Shown here: piece by piece, positions 34,696 through 44,120 of the stretch
Layout of the letters: the number at the start of each line of letters is the position of its first letter
Position numbering within the stretch: the first letter of the stretch is position 1
Source of the DNA: Sepiola atlantica
Lineage: Eukaryota; Mollusca; Cephalopoda; Sepiida; Sepiolidae
Assembly: GCA_963556195.1 (NCBI GenBank)
Contig: OY744516.1
Span: forward strand, 34,895,778 to 34,959,777
Direction of reading: 5' to 3'
DNA: 64,000 nt
Translations under genes and position numbers: made by a program
Notes under the pieces: generated by a model
Databases searched by the model: none
What the model saw: only the letters and a program-made list of their open reading frames with translations
Told to the model about the DNA's origin: nothing

Positions 34696-34967
34696 TTGGT
34701 AAAATTGTCGATTCCCAATCAAAATGGCGGACAATAAATTGTCTGCAATTTTCCAACCTCACAAATTAGTCAGTACACCCAAATAAATTGTGTGGGGCTA
34801 ATTTAAAATTTAGCACAAATTATTTTAAAGGAAATACAGTTGGGGAAATTAGTCTCAAACACTTTATTTTTGAGTTTACTTACTCATTTGTGAGGTCGGA
34901 AAAAAATAAGAAAACTGCAGACAATTTATTGTCCGCCATTTTGGTTGAGAATTGACAATTTTACCAA
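34696..34967. mobile_element. MITE-like foldback with ~75-bp arms
   Basis: The left end 'ttggtaaaattgtcgattcc', with 'caaaatggcggacaataaat' inside it, faces its complement ending at 34967. Both ends adjoin 'taag', a possible 4-bp target duplication. The core is 120 bp of AT-rich DNA. It is nested inside element B. Confidence 0.65.
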
Positions 34968-35633
34968 TAAGTTTCCCAGCTTTAACAGCTTTTTTATTTT
35001 AAATTTATCATATTTTTCTTTTCTTCTTTTTCCATTTTCTTTTCTTTCTTTTTATCATTATTATTTTTGTCTCTTTTCTTTTCTCTTTTTTGACATGATC
35101 TTTTCTTTTCCCCTTCTTTTATTTGACTTTAACGTCAATTTTATTTCTTTTTTCTTTTTCTCCCATCATTTTCTTCTCAGTTTTTTTATTTTCTTTCATC
35201 TCTATTTCTATTATATTTTAATTTATTTCATTTTAATTCATCCGTTGGACCATCCACTCTGCTTTTTAATTTTTCTTCCCAAAGAAAGTTCTGTAAACGG
35301 CAAGATGGATCTATCTATAATCTAACTCTCCACGGATTCCTGGATTTAGATTTTGGCGATTCATTCACATCAATATTCACTAATTTCTTGCTTTGGATTT
35401 CATTGTAATCACTCTTTTCATTGCTCACGGATTTTGCCATTGGACTCTATTGGATTTATACAGCACTGCTTAACTTTTCTCTAATATTTTTTGATTGCCT
35501 CTCCGAATGTATGCACAATTTTAAAACTTTCCTTGATTTCTTTTTCTTTTACAAATGAAAAAATTCTTTTGCTTACAATTTTAAAATGTCCAAATTTATG
35601 CTAACCAGTAATTTGTTATTTTACTGGTTTTTC

Positions 35634-35680
35634 TCCTCTGATGAGAAGAGATCATCTTTGAAAATCCATGGATTGAGGAT
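35634..35680 (+). ncRNA. hammerhead motif 4
   Basis: Stem I TCCT, core CTGATGA (35638-35644), stem II GAAGA/TCTTT, GAA, stem III AATCC-AT-GGATT, then G at the cleavage position and AGGA closing stem I. Everything is in place except that position 17 is G, which natural hammerheads avoid, so self-cleavage should be impaired. Confidence 0.6.
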
Positions 35681-35844
35681 AAATTTTTACTATGTTTTTC
35701 CTTGCTTGAAAATTTGATGAATTAATAAACATTGTAATTTATCCAAGTTTATTTCATCATATTAATGCTCTATCAATAATATCGAGCATTCCCTTATCAC
35801 GATAGAATCTAAGATAAAATATTTATCTTTGTATTTTCAATTAA

Positions 35845-35848
<4 letters not shown>

Positions 35849-35879
<31 letters not shown>
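35849..35879. repeat. (TA)n microsatellite
   Basis: Pure TA tract between foldbacks B and C. Confidence 0.9.
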
Positions 35880-35881
<2 letters not shown>

Positions 35882-35934
35882 TTAATCCAACAAAAGATAT
35901 AAGAGGCAACTAATATCTTTAATTAGTGAACCAC

Positions 35935-36532
35935 CGGATAAAACTGAAGCTCAATATACTGGATAGAGCATTAATAGCATTATATAAAGTGAAATAATAA
36001 AATAAGGTGCGAATCAAATTTTATTAGAATTCAATGTTCAAGCAAAGTACCTTAAAGTCCTTAACTCATGAGTTTTCAAAAAAAATTCTTCTCCTCAGAG
36101 GACCATTACCGCAATGACATTACTGCAGGTAATAAAATTAAACTTTGAAAATATATAAAAATATAAATAAAAATACATAAAAGTATATAAAACATCAAAT
36201 ATATCAGCCCAAAACATACTTTTTTGTTAAAGCTATAGTTCATCCAAGTCATACAATTTAAAACATATTCAGGAAAAATATCCAAGAGGTTGATTGAAAA
36301 GTGATCCAGGTGGTGAGTGGTAGTCCAAAAACGAAAAAGTTATCCAGGCGGGAAATCTGTTTGCAAACGATGCAGTAAATGACAGTGAAAAATGTATCCA
36401 AGGTGTAGGCAAATTAATAAAACGATAAAAAAAACAAATCATATGAAAAGTTCAGCAAACTCACTTGGTGTTGAATATTATAATGTTCAAATTTTATTCG
36501 CACCTTATTTTATTATTTCACTTTATATAATG

Positions 36533-36535
<3 letters not shown>
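35935..36535. mobile_element. foldback element C with hammerhead motif
   Basis: The left arm at about 35970-36040 ('cattatataaagtgaaata', 'aataaggtgcgaatcaaa') faces its complement at 36472-36532. The terminal hairpin 'gctcaatatactggatagagc' type motif lies at 35951-35975. The interior shows no ORF. Confidence 0.6.
36057..36103 (-). ncRNA. hammerhead ribozyme motif 5
   Basis: Minus strand: stem I GTCCT, core CTGAGGA, 14 nt, GAA, stem III AACTC-AT-GAGTT, H17 = A, stem I AGGAC. The core is intact, and stem I and stem III both pair perfectly with sequences unlike those of motifs 1 and 6. Stem II is weak owing to a T run. Confidence 0.65.

Positions 36536-36572
<37 letters not shown>
36533..36572. 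repeat. (TA)n microsatellite
   Basis: Pure TA tract between foldbacks C and D. Confidence 0.9.
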
Positions 36573-36574
<2 letters not shown>

Positions 36575-36576
<2 letters not shown>

Positions 36577-37150
36577 GAAGGAGAATGTAAAGGAATTAGA
36601 GAAAGCAAAAGCCAAATCAAAATTCAATTCAAAAGTTCAAAACAAGGTATATTCCGCAAAAAGGCAATTTATTCAAGTTAAATTTTCCTTAAGCCAGGCT
36701 TTTCAAAGATCAAAATCTTATCATCAGAGGAAGTCGCTGGGATAGATAAGTTGGCAATGGCCAAGATTTAAAATTTGAAAAAATAAAATAAAAGTTGTAG
36801 GGAAAGAAACGCAGGGCAAAACTGTGCCAGGGTGCAAGCAAATGTCCGATTGCCAAAAAGTCCGGTGTCGAAGAGTCCAGCGGAGAGAATAAGATGTAGA
36901 TAGGTAGGTTGTTAGAGGCACGAGAAGTAATGAGAGAGGTTTCAAAGTTAAATTCCAAGAAGCCACAACTTCAGGTACGGCGAAAATAGAAAATCCAAAA
37001 AGGGTAAAAAGTCCAATAAGAGGTACATATCTTTTTTATGCATTTTGAACTTTTGAATTGAATTTTGATTTGGCTTTTGCTTTCTCTAATTCCTTTCCAT
37101 TCTCTTTCATTTCTACCTGCTCTATCCTAGATATTGAGCTGTATACTCTT
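36575..37150. mobile_element. foldback element D with hammerhead motif
   Basis: The arms 36581-36642 and 37042-37105 are near-perfect complements ('ggaattagagaaagcaaaag', 'ccaaatcaaaattcaattca', 'aaaagttcaaaa'). The right side ends with 'gctctatcctagatattgagc', the family hairpin. No ORF. Confidence 0.65.
36685..36732 (-). ncRNA. hammerhead ribozyme motif 6
   Basis: Minus strand: stem I TTCCT, core CTGATGA, stem II with AAGAT/ATCTT around TTTG (flanked by a T.T mismatch), GAA, stem III AAGCC-T-GGCTT, H17 = A, stem I AGGAA. Best combination of intact core and paired stems I, II and III in the window. Confidence 0.7.
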
Positions 37151-37199
37151 CACAATAGGGTTTTACCTTTCCTAAAAGTTCGCTTTTAGTACATCTCTT

Positions 37200-37242
<43 letters not shown>

Positions 37243-37243
37243 T
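37200..37243. repeat. (TA)n(CA)n microsatellite
   Basis: TA repeats followed by CA repeats, directly before repeat W. Confidence 0.9.
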
Positions 37244-38345
37244 AGCAGGAAGACCCGACGTTGCTCGGGATTGAATAATGAGGAACACCACTATGTCCTT
37301 TTTCACTATGTAGCATCATATTACTTTCTTTCTTTCTTTTGACTATCCCTTGTTTGGTCTCTTAATATAGCCGAAAGAAGCTGAAATTTTGAAAAGCTGA
37401 ATTAGTGTCTTATACATATAGTTTAAATGTAATGTTTCTTTTTTTAATGGAAATCGTTGTAGACAAGGCATGAAGCCACTTGATGTAAGGAGCTAACAAA
37501 AACAAATATGATTATTACAAAGACAGGAGATGCCTATTGGCCTTAGTCTTGAAAAGACCAATGCTATAGGTAGGAGGAAAACAGTCAGCCGAAAGAGAGT
37601 ACCACAAGCCTGCGGTTCTTGGAAAGAAGCTACTGGAATAGGAAGCTATATTACAATCAGATATCAAAACAGCGAATTGATGGATACCAGTAGACCAACG
37701 AGTCAAACGAACTGAAACAAAAGAAGCGGGGAATAGATCACATAATTCTGAAGAACACATGCTATCATAGTATTTATAGAAAAGACTGAAACTAGCAACA
37801 TCACGTCTGTGAGAGAGAGGGTGCAGAGAAGAAGAAAGGGTAGGTCAAATCAAATTACAGATACGTTTCTGCACCTTATCAAGAACTCTCAAATGAGACA
37901 GAGATTCACCAGCCCAAATACGACAACAGTACTCCATACATGGTCTGATTGTGAATCTGTAGAAATAGAGAATAGCCTCAGGTGTGAAAAAGTGTTTGGA
38001 GCGATAGAGAGAACCGACTTTATGACAATTAAACTTGAATATACGTATTTGAAGTTTTAAGGGAGTGTTCTGCCCACATGGCTCTCTTATGAAGCCATAG
38101 AGATTTGGAACTACTTTCATTGTCTTCCCTGGAGAATTTTATATACATATAATTTAAATAAAATGGGATATATTTGAAGTTTTAATGATGCTTCTGCCCT
38201 CATAGCCCTCTTAGAGGTGTACTTAGAAATTCGGGACCACTTCCATTGTCTTCCCCTGAAAATTTTACATATGAATACACTTCTAGTCTTTATGTAGATT
38301 TTCTAACCTTTTTTTTTATAGGAACACACACACATACAGGCATTT
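37244..38345 (+). repeat. interspersed repeat W, interrupted copy
   Basis: It begins 'actagcaggaagacccgacg' and 'ttgctcgggattgaat', continues to about 37435, and resumes at about 38026 ('atatacgtatttgaagtttt') through 'cttccattgtcttcccctga' to 38345. The uninterrupted copy is 40420-40985. A LINE-A fragment sits in the gap. Family unknown, no ORF. Confidence 0.6.
37440..38025 (-). pseudogene. LINE-A 3' end inserted in repeat W
   Basis: Minus strand: 'CHKVGSLYRSKHFFTPEAIL', 'RPCMEYCCRIWAGESLSHLR' and 'VLDKVQKRICNLI', then 'SSFFPRTAGLWYSLSADCFP' and the LINE-A tail 'ttacatcaagtggcttcatg' at about 37475. 5'-truncated, with a frameshift in the middle. Confidence 0.75.
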
Positions 38346-40415
38346 ATATAGCAATACCCACTGACCATAAAGCAGTTTGGATAATCACGGATTTCAAGGT
38401 AGTTCTACTAAAATAGTCATATTTTAAAAACCAAAGCACTTTAAGTCGTCAAATACCACCATTTTGTTCAGAATTGAATATCCTTTCACATGCATTAATA
38501 AATAGTAATCTACATTATATTTCAGTTTTCACCAAATAAAGTCATAAAAATGTTAACGCCATTTTCGGCCATTTACGTCAGTTTTTTTTACCCCCCCCCC
38601 CCCTTCTTTTTAAGAGAATTTCGTCATGAAATTTGGAAAACAATCAGAAAAAATATCAATTTCAATTATTGTCGGGGGGGGGGGGGGTTACAAAATTAAT
38701 TGATCCATTATTTTTTTTGTAATCTTAAAAATAAACCTTCAACATGTATCGAATATTTTTTTAAAACTATTTTTCGTACCCCCAACTAGTAAATAAATCA
38801 ATCTTATCTTTTTTATGCATTAAAACTATAATTGTATGTTTTGTCTTTTGGTAGTAGTAATTTTAAATTACCTTATCTGAAAAAATATTGTCTCCTTTTG
38901 AGCGAAAGTCAACAATGGTTGCTAGTATTGCTGATATAACAGTCATTCAGCAGCAGCTAGCTATAAACAGTTAGCTTTGTAAAATTCGTTTACGAACTTC
39001 TTTTGAAAAAAAAAGACAAAAATACTTTTTGTGCTTAAAAAAGTTAATGCTGTTTGTGGTTCTTTTATAAAAAAACACTTCAATACTGGTTTTCACTCAA
39101 CTTTCGAACTTCTAGTAGTAATGACTTTCTAGTCGCCACTTAAAAAAAAAAAATAAGATTCTACTTTTTTAGGCGATTACGTGTGAACACTCTAAAAGTC
39201 TTGGCGGAAAAAATATAAAAAGACAACAAAAAAATAATTTAGAATTTAGAGTGGGAAGAACATAAAATAATCTCCATTTCCCGGCCATTCTTGCCTTTTA
39301 GTGCAATTTAAAAACTATTTTTTCAAGCTGAAAATTTGATATAAAATAGATAATTACTCTTCCACTAACTCTAGGTTCGAGTGACAAGCTCACCTAAAAA
39401 TGCATTCTCTTGAACATGTCATACCATTAACCTTAAATCTAAGTGACAAACTCCCCCCCCCAAAAAACTCCCTTAACCCTAACACTAAGTTCGAATAGCA
39501 ACCTCCATCCAAAACAAAACCCCTTCCTTAACCTTATCAATAGCCCTAAGTCCGAATGGCAAGCCCCCAATCCTACAAAAAGCCCATTAAAACCATACAT
39601 AATCGTCTAAAAAAAAAAAAAAAAAAAGCAGACACCCATAAAGAAAAATGTACAGGATGTATTTCCCATTGAAAAAAAAATTGATTAAATGTTCTAAAAC
39701 GCTAGAATGGCCCAAGAATTGTGAAGTATTTTACATCACATTTATGTGAAACTAATCCCCGACTCTAAATTCTAAAATAATTGCTTTTGTTTCTTTTTGC
39801 CAAGTTTTTCAGGGTGTTAACATGTAATTGGCTAAATAAAAAAGTAGAATATCATGTTTTGGGAAGGCAAGGGGGTGATTTAGCGGAAGGTGTTAATCTA
39901 CAATAATGCCAAAGAAATCTTGCAATATATTCATTTTAAACAATCCTATTATTAGATTTCAGTTTCTTGTACATAAAATATATTACAATTCAACTTTGAG
40001 TTCTCTAACTTTTTTTTAATGGATATATGGTATTTTTTAAGCTATTGCAACATATTTATGTGCAGATTACTCGGAAACCATTAATTTCTCGAGATTTTCA
40101 GTGGCATATTCTGGTTCCTTGTACAAAAATACACTTATATGGCAAGATTTCATTGCTTAATCTTGTGTTTTAACAAAGATATAACATTTTTACTGAAAAA
40201 TTAGTGTAAAAAATGTGACGAAACGCATATGGTCTTAAAGAGGGGAAAATATCCAATCATGCGAGGCACAAAAATAGTCATAACTTCCTTATTTTTAGTC
40301 AGATTTAAAAAATTAAAAAAGATTCTTTCTTAGATCATCAAGCTCTTTCTATATATGTCATTATTGAGATATTTTAAGCAATTAAAAATTTTTCATGTGT
40401 ATTGCTAATTTATAT
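38346..40415. other. AT-rich non-coding stretch
   Basis: No gene. It contains 13 C (38591-38603) and 14 G (38674-38687) about 70 bp apart. 39365-39600 has loosely repeated words such as 'ctaagtccgaatggcaagcc' and 'cttaaccctaacactaagtt', perhaps a decayed tandem repeat. Related words also occur at about 785-830. Confidence 0.5.
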
Positions 40416-40419
40416 AACA

Positions 40420-40985
40420 CTAACAGGAAGACCCGACGTTGCTCGGGATTGAATGAAGATCACTACCATGTACCTTTTCACTATGCTCATAACACCATAT
40501 TACTTTCTTTGTTTTTACTGCTCCTCTCCTTCCGTTTTCCCACCTAATATAGTCGGAAGAAGTTGAAATGTTGACAAACTCTGAATTAGTGTATTATACA
40601 TGTTTTAAATTTCATTAAAATTAGATATACGTATTTAAAGTTTTATCAGTCTTCTGTCCCCTTGGATCACTTAGGTGAGGCCACGTAGATATTCGGCACA
40701 TAGATGGTAACGTAGGGATTGTGCCACTTATACTGTCTTCATTGGAAAATTTTATACATATGATATAAATTTCATCAAAATAGGATCTATTTGAAGTTTG
40801 AAAAGATGTTCGGCTCCCACAGCCCATTTAGAGATTCGGGAATACTTCCATTGTCTTCCCCGGTAAATTTTACATAAGAATACACTTTTAGATTTTATGT
40901 AGATTTTCTAACTTTTCTTTCTATAGGGAAAACACAAACATTACACATACATACACACATTGAGTTTTTTTGTATATAGATTAAT
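40420..40985 (+). repeat. interspersed repeat W, intact copy
   Basis: Starts 'actaacaggaagacccgacg', then 'ttgctcgggattgaatg', 'gaattagtgtattatacatg', 'cttccattgtcttccccgg' and 'atgtagattttctaac', matching 37244-38345 in order. Confidence 0.6.
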
Positions 40986-41091
40986 TTCATTATGAAATTT
41001 AATTTCACCAAAATGCATTTCAGTTCCTTCGTAAACAAATCAGCCATTTCATTTATATGTTAAATTGTCAGTTAAAAATAAAGCTACCTGC

Positions 41092-41257
41092 TGTAATGAT
41101 AAAAGAAGAATGAATAAGAATGCCTTTCGTAAAGGTTTTATCAGCTTAAAATATATACACGTGTTTGGCAAAGTCAATATGGCGGAATACTTAGTTCCGG
41201 CCAAAGGGGAATAACCATGCCTCATTTCCTGAAGAGTTACAGTAATTTATTATAACA
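41092..41257 (-). repeat. 3' LTR
   Basis: 166 bp, differing from the 5' LTR at two sites (a/c near 41199 and c/a near 41220). Contains 'ttttatcagcttaaaa' at 41136-41151 as read on the plus strand. Confidence 0.95.
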
Positions 41258-41268
41258 TTTTCCCCTTC
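41258..41268 (-). other. polypurine tract
   Basis: On the coding strand GAAGGGGAAAA directly precedes the 3' LTR, the expected plus-strand primer site of an LTR retrotransposon. Confidence 0.85.
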
Positions 41269-41318
41269 AACAATAATCAAGTATGGAATTACAGAAGTTA
41301 AATTTAGTCTGTTCTGTA

Positions 41319-44117
41319 CTAGGTTAAAAAGTCCTTATATTTACTTGGAAATCGCCGCATTCTGGACGATCTCCGCACTGACTCACAGGGATTTTTGTTC
41401 TCAGCATCCACATCGTGGCTAGTATGGATATGTTCAGGATCAGGTAAGGGATTCTTCTCCTCCAAGTCGATATTGTTTTCGTCAGGTGGCGGTTCTTTAT
41501 GGGCTTCAGGGCTTGCAGTATTGTTTTCATCGTGTTCGTCTTCTTGGTTTGAGGAGTTAGGGGCCAGGTCTCGCACATTGACAGTAGTTTCCGCACCAGA
41601 GGGTAGTCGTACATGAGCATAGTAGGGGTTGATGTCTAATAAGGTAGCAGGGGTTACTGGAGGGTCGAGCTTACTAGACTTAGTATGGTTTCTGACATAT
41701 ACTGGGCCTGGTTTCGCCCAAGTGGGAACAGAAGTTCCGGAGGAAGATCTACGACTATATTTGAACATTCTCTCATGAGGAGTCATATTGGTGGCAGTGC
41801 ACAGTAACGACCTGATTGAATGGAGAGCGTTTGGTAGTATCTCTTCCCAATGAGGCAGTTTCATGTTGCTAGAGTGTAAGGTCGTTTGGATGGCCTTCCA
41901 TAAAGTTCCATTGAGCTTCTCAACTTGCCCGTTACCCTCAGGGTGATACCTACTTGTTTTAGAGGTGGCGATACCTTTGCCACGTAAGTAATCTTTGATT
42001 TCTCCTGCAAGGAAGTCAGCAGCTCGGTCAGTGTGTATCATATCGGGCATGCCAAAAATAGCAAATAGTTGGTTTAGGCAATGGATCACGGTTTTACTAG
42101 TCATATCCTTACAGGGGAAGGCAAAGGGAAAGCGAGTATATTCATCAATTATGGTGAGTAAGTATTTGTTACCACGTACAGAGGTAGGTAAAGGGCCTTT
42201 AAAGTCGATGTTTAGTCGCTGGAAAGGTAATATAGCCTGTATGAGTGTTCCTTTGTTACAACTGGCAAATTTAGGTTTCAAATACTGACAGGAGGGGCAC
42301 GAGTCTGTTATGTTTTTAATTTGTTCTAAAGAAAAAGGAAGGTTTCTTGTCCGGATGAAGTGGCTGAGTCGCGTGACTCCAGGATGGCATAGTGTAGCAT
42401 GCAAGTCGCGGAGGTCTTGCAAAGTGTGCGTTAATGCAGAGATGCGAGAAAACGTATCAGCAGCTGTATTTTCCGCTCCTGGGCGGTAAGTAATGCTGAA
42501 TTTGAATTGTGACAGTTCGATCCGCCAACGACATATCTTATCATTTTTAATTTTTGATTTTCTCTTATTATCGAACATAAAACTGACGCTCTTTTGATCT
42601 GTAATAACTTTGAAATGTCTCCCGAGTAAGAAGTGTCGCCACTTTCGAAGAGCTTCGACAATCGCAGCAGCTTCTTTTTCGACCGCGTGATGTCTAATCT
42701 CGTTCGGACTTAGTGTCCGAGAAAAGAATGCAACGGGTCTACCCTGTTGGTTCAGCGTAGCAGCAATGCAGTATTTACTGGCATCAGTTTCCACTACAAA
42801 TTCTTTGTCCGGGTCAACAGTTATAAGGGTGGCATTACTTAAGTCGGTCTTCAGCGTCTGAAAAGAATTTAGAATAGACGGGGGTAGTGGAAACTCCCTG
42901 TTATGGTTCAGCGGCAGTATCTTATCAGAAAAATTTCGAATGAATTTACTATAGTAAGAGAACATACCAATTATTCGTTTTTGCGACTGTAGATTTAGAG
43001 GCGGTGGCATTTCAAGGAGTGGTTTTAGCCTCAGGTAATCAGGAGTAATTTGGTTGTTCTGGATTGTGTACCCAAGAAGTGTGATAGAAGTAGTAGAAAT
43101 GATGCTCTTACTTTGGTTGAGTGTGATGTTGCATTTTTTTGCTACATTATAAAACCTTTGAAGGTTGTAATCGTGTTCTTGTTGATCCTTTCCGCATATC
43201 GTGACATTGTCTACATACACAAAAGTATCTGTTAATTTTTCTCTTTCTACAATGTCATCGATGCATCTTTGAAAGGCACTCACTCCGTTAGTGACTCCAA
43301 AAGGGATACGAGTAAATTGGTAAAGTTTTCCATTTACTTCGAATGCTGTGTATTTCCGATCGGCGTGACTAATTGGGATTTGGTGGTAAGCAGACTTCAG
43401 GTCAAGTGTTGTAAAAACGTTGTATCGAGCTATGTCATCAATCATTTTAGTAATGTTAGGCATGGGATAGGCATCCAGTTCTGTAAATCTATTTATGGTG
43501 TCGCTGTAGTCGACCACCATTCTTTTTTTTTGATTCTCGTTAGAGGTCACTAAAACTTGGGCTCGCCAAGGAGATATAGAGGGCTCTATTATGCCTTCCC
43601 TCAGCATTCTGGCAGTTTCCTCTTTAATAAAAATGTTGTCAGTGAATGAGTGACGACGAGATTTGGTGGCAATAGGGGTCGTCCGAGTAGAAAGATGAGA
43701 GAAGAGGGGAGGAGGAGAAATTTTGATACATGGAAAACTGTTACTCTTACCCATCGCTCCAATAACAAGTTCTTCCCTGGGACCGTCGAATTTAAACGTC
43801 ACAGTTTTATATTGTTTTAGAAGGTCTTTTCCGACAATCATATCCGTGAACAGGTCCTTAATTACTTCCACCGTCATGGCGTGGTGGTTTTTACCGTTTA
43901 GAGAGATGTCAACAACAGTTTCGCCGATGATTTTAGCATGATGATTCGGGTCTGCCAATGCTACGGTTTTCAGTTTGGGGATAACAAAAAGTTTCAGCTT
44001 TCTTGCTGTATTTTTGCTAATGAACGTCCTCACGCTGCCGGAGTCTACCATAGCATTCACTACCTGCCCATTTATTTCGCATTTGGTGTAGGTGATGTCT
44101 TTGGCACCCGTTCCTAG
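41319..44117 (-). CDS. pol: pol: protease, reverse transcriptase, RNase H, integrase
   Basis: In frame with gag, starting just after the UGA at 44118-44120. It probably has no initiation codon of its own. Residues are counted from the valine codon at 44060. The protease active site DSGS is at 6-9. RT has 'TLDLKSAYHQIPI' at about 218-230, 'PFGVTNGVSAFQR' at 253-265, and YVDN at 282-285 where most RTs have YxDD. RNase H has D426, E463 and D488. Integrase has an HX4H...CX2C finger (H554, H559, C588, C591) and D619, D678, E714 with 35 residues between the last two. An acidic tail follows. The order and motifs fit the K02A2.6-like Gypsy group. There are no internal stops. Confidence 0.95.
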   Translation of the reverse strand, partial: LGTGAKDITYTKCEINGQVVNAMVDSGSVRTFISKNTARKLKLFVIPKLKTVALADPNHHAKIIGETVVDISLNGKNHHAMTVEVIKDLFTDMIVGKDLLKQYKTVTFKFDGPREELVIGAMGKSNSFPCIKISPPPLFSHLSTRTTPIATKSRRHSFTDNIFIKEETARMLREGIIEPSISPWRAQVLVTSNENQKKRMVVDYSDTINRFTELDAYPMPNITKMIDDIARYNVFTTLDLKSAYHQIPISHADRKYTAFEVNGKLYQFTRIPFGVTNGVSAFQRCIDDIVEREKLTDTFVYVDNVTICGKDQQEHDYNLQRFYNVAKKCNITLNQSKSIISTTSITLLGYTIQNNQITPDYLRLKPLLEMPPPLNLQSQKRIIGMFSYYSKFIRNFSDKILPLNHNREFPLPPSILNSFQTLKTDLSNATLITVDPDKEFVVETDASKYCIAATLNQQGRPVAFFSRTLSPNEIRHHAVEKEAAAIVEALRKWRHFLLGRHFKVITDQKSVSFMFDNKRKSKIKNDKICRWRIELSQFKFSITYRPGAENTAADTFSRISALTHTLQDLRDLHATLCHPGVTRLSHFIRTRNLPFSLEQIKNITDSCPSCQYLKPKFASCNKGTLIQAILPFQRLNIDFKGPLPTSVRGNKYLLTIIDEYTRFPFAFPCKDMTSKTVIHCLNQLFAIFGMPDMIHTDRAADFLAGEIKDYLRGKGIATSKTSRYHPEGNGQVEKLNGTLWKAIQTTLHSSNMKLPHWEEILPNALHSIRSLLCTATNMTPHERMFKYSRRSSSGTSVPTWAKPGPVYVRNHTKSSKLDPPVTPATLLDINPYYAHVRLPSGAETTVNVRDLAPNSSNQEDEHDENNTASPEAHKEPPPDENNIDLEEKNPLPDPEHIHTSHDVDAENKNPCESVRRSSRMRRFPSKYKDFLT

Positions 44118-44120
44118 TCA
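44115..44120 (-). promoter_or_regulatory. probable stop-codon readthrough site (UGA CUA)
   Basis: The gag stop is UGA followed by CUA G on the coding strand, and pol continues in the same frame with no further stop for 2.8 kb. UGA-CUA is an established leaky context in alphaviruses and several animal mRNAs. Readthrough would give the Gag-Pol polyprotein and set its ratio to Gag. Confidence 0.7.

Larger units (their letters stand above)
34134..35800. mobile_element. foldback element B with hammerhead motifs
   Basis: Inverted arms at about 34136-34262 and 35634-35765 share 'tttattaattcatcaa', 'gttcaa' and 'ccatggattttcaaagat'. The 1.4 kb between them is AT-rich and contains a separate foldback at 34696-34967 and a phenylalanine-rich open frame (34945-35325) that I do not regard as a gene. 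Hammerhead motifs lie in both arms. A hairpin 'aatgctc...gagcatt' at about 35764-35796 recurs at the ends of elements A, C and D. Confidence 0.6.

Noticed and set aside
34945..35325. 126-codon open frame rich in Phe, Leu and Ser
   Set aside because: It is a translation of T-rich low-complexity DNA between the arms of foldback B, with no family resemblance.
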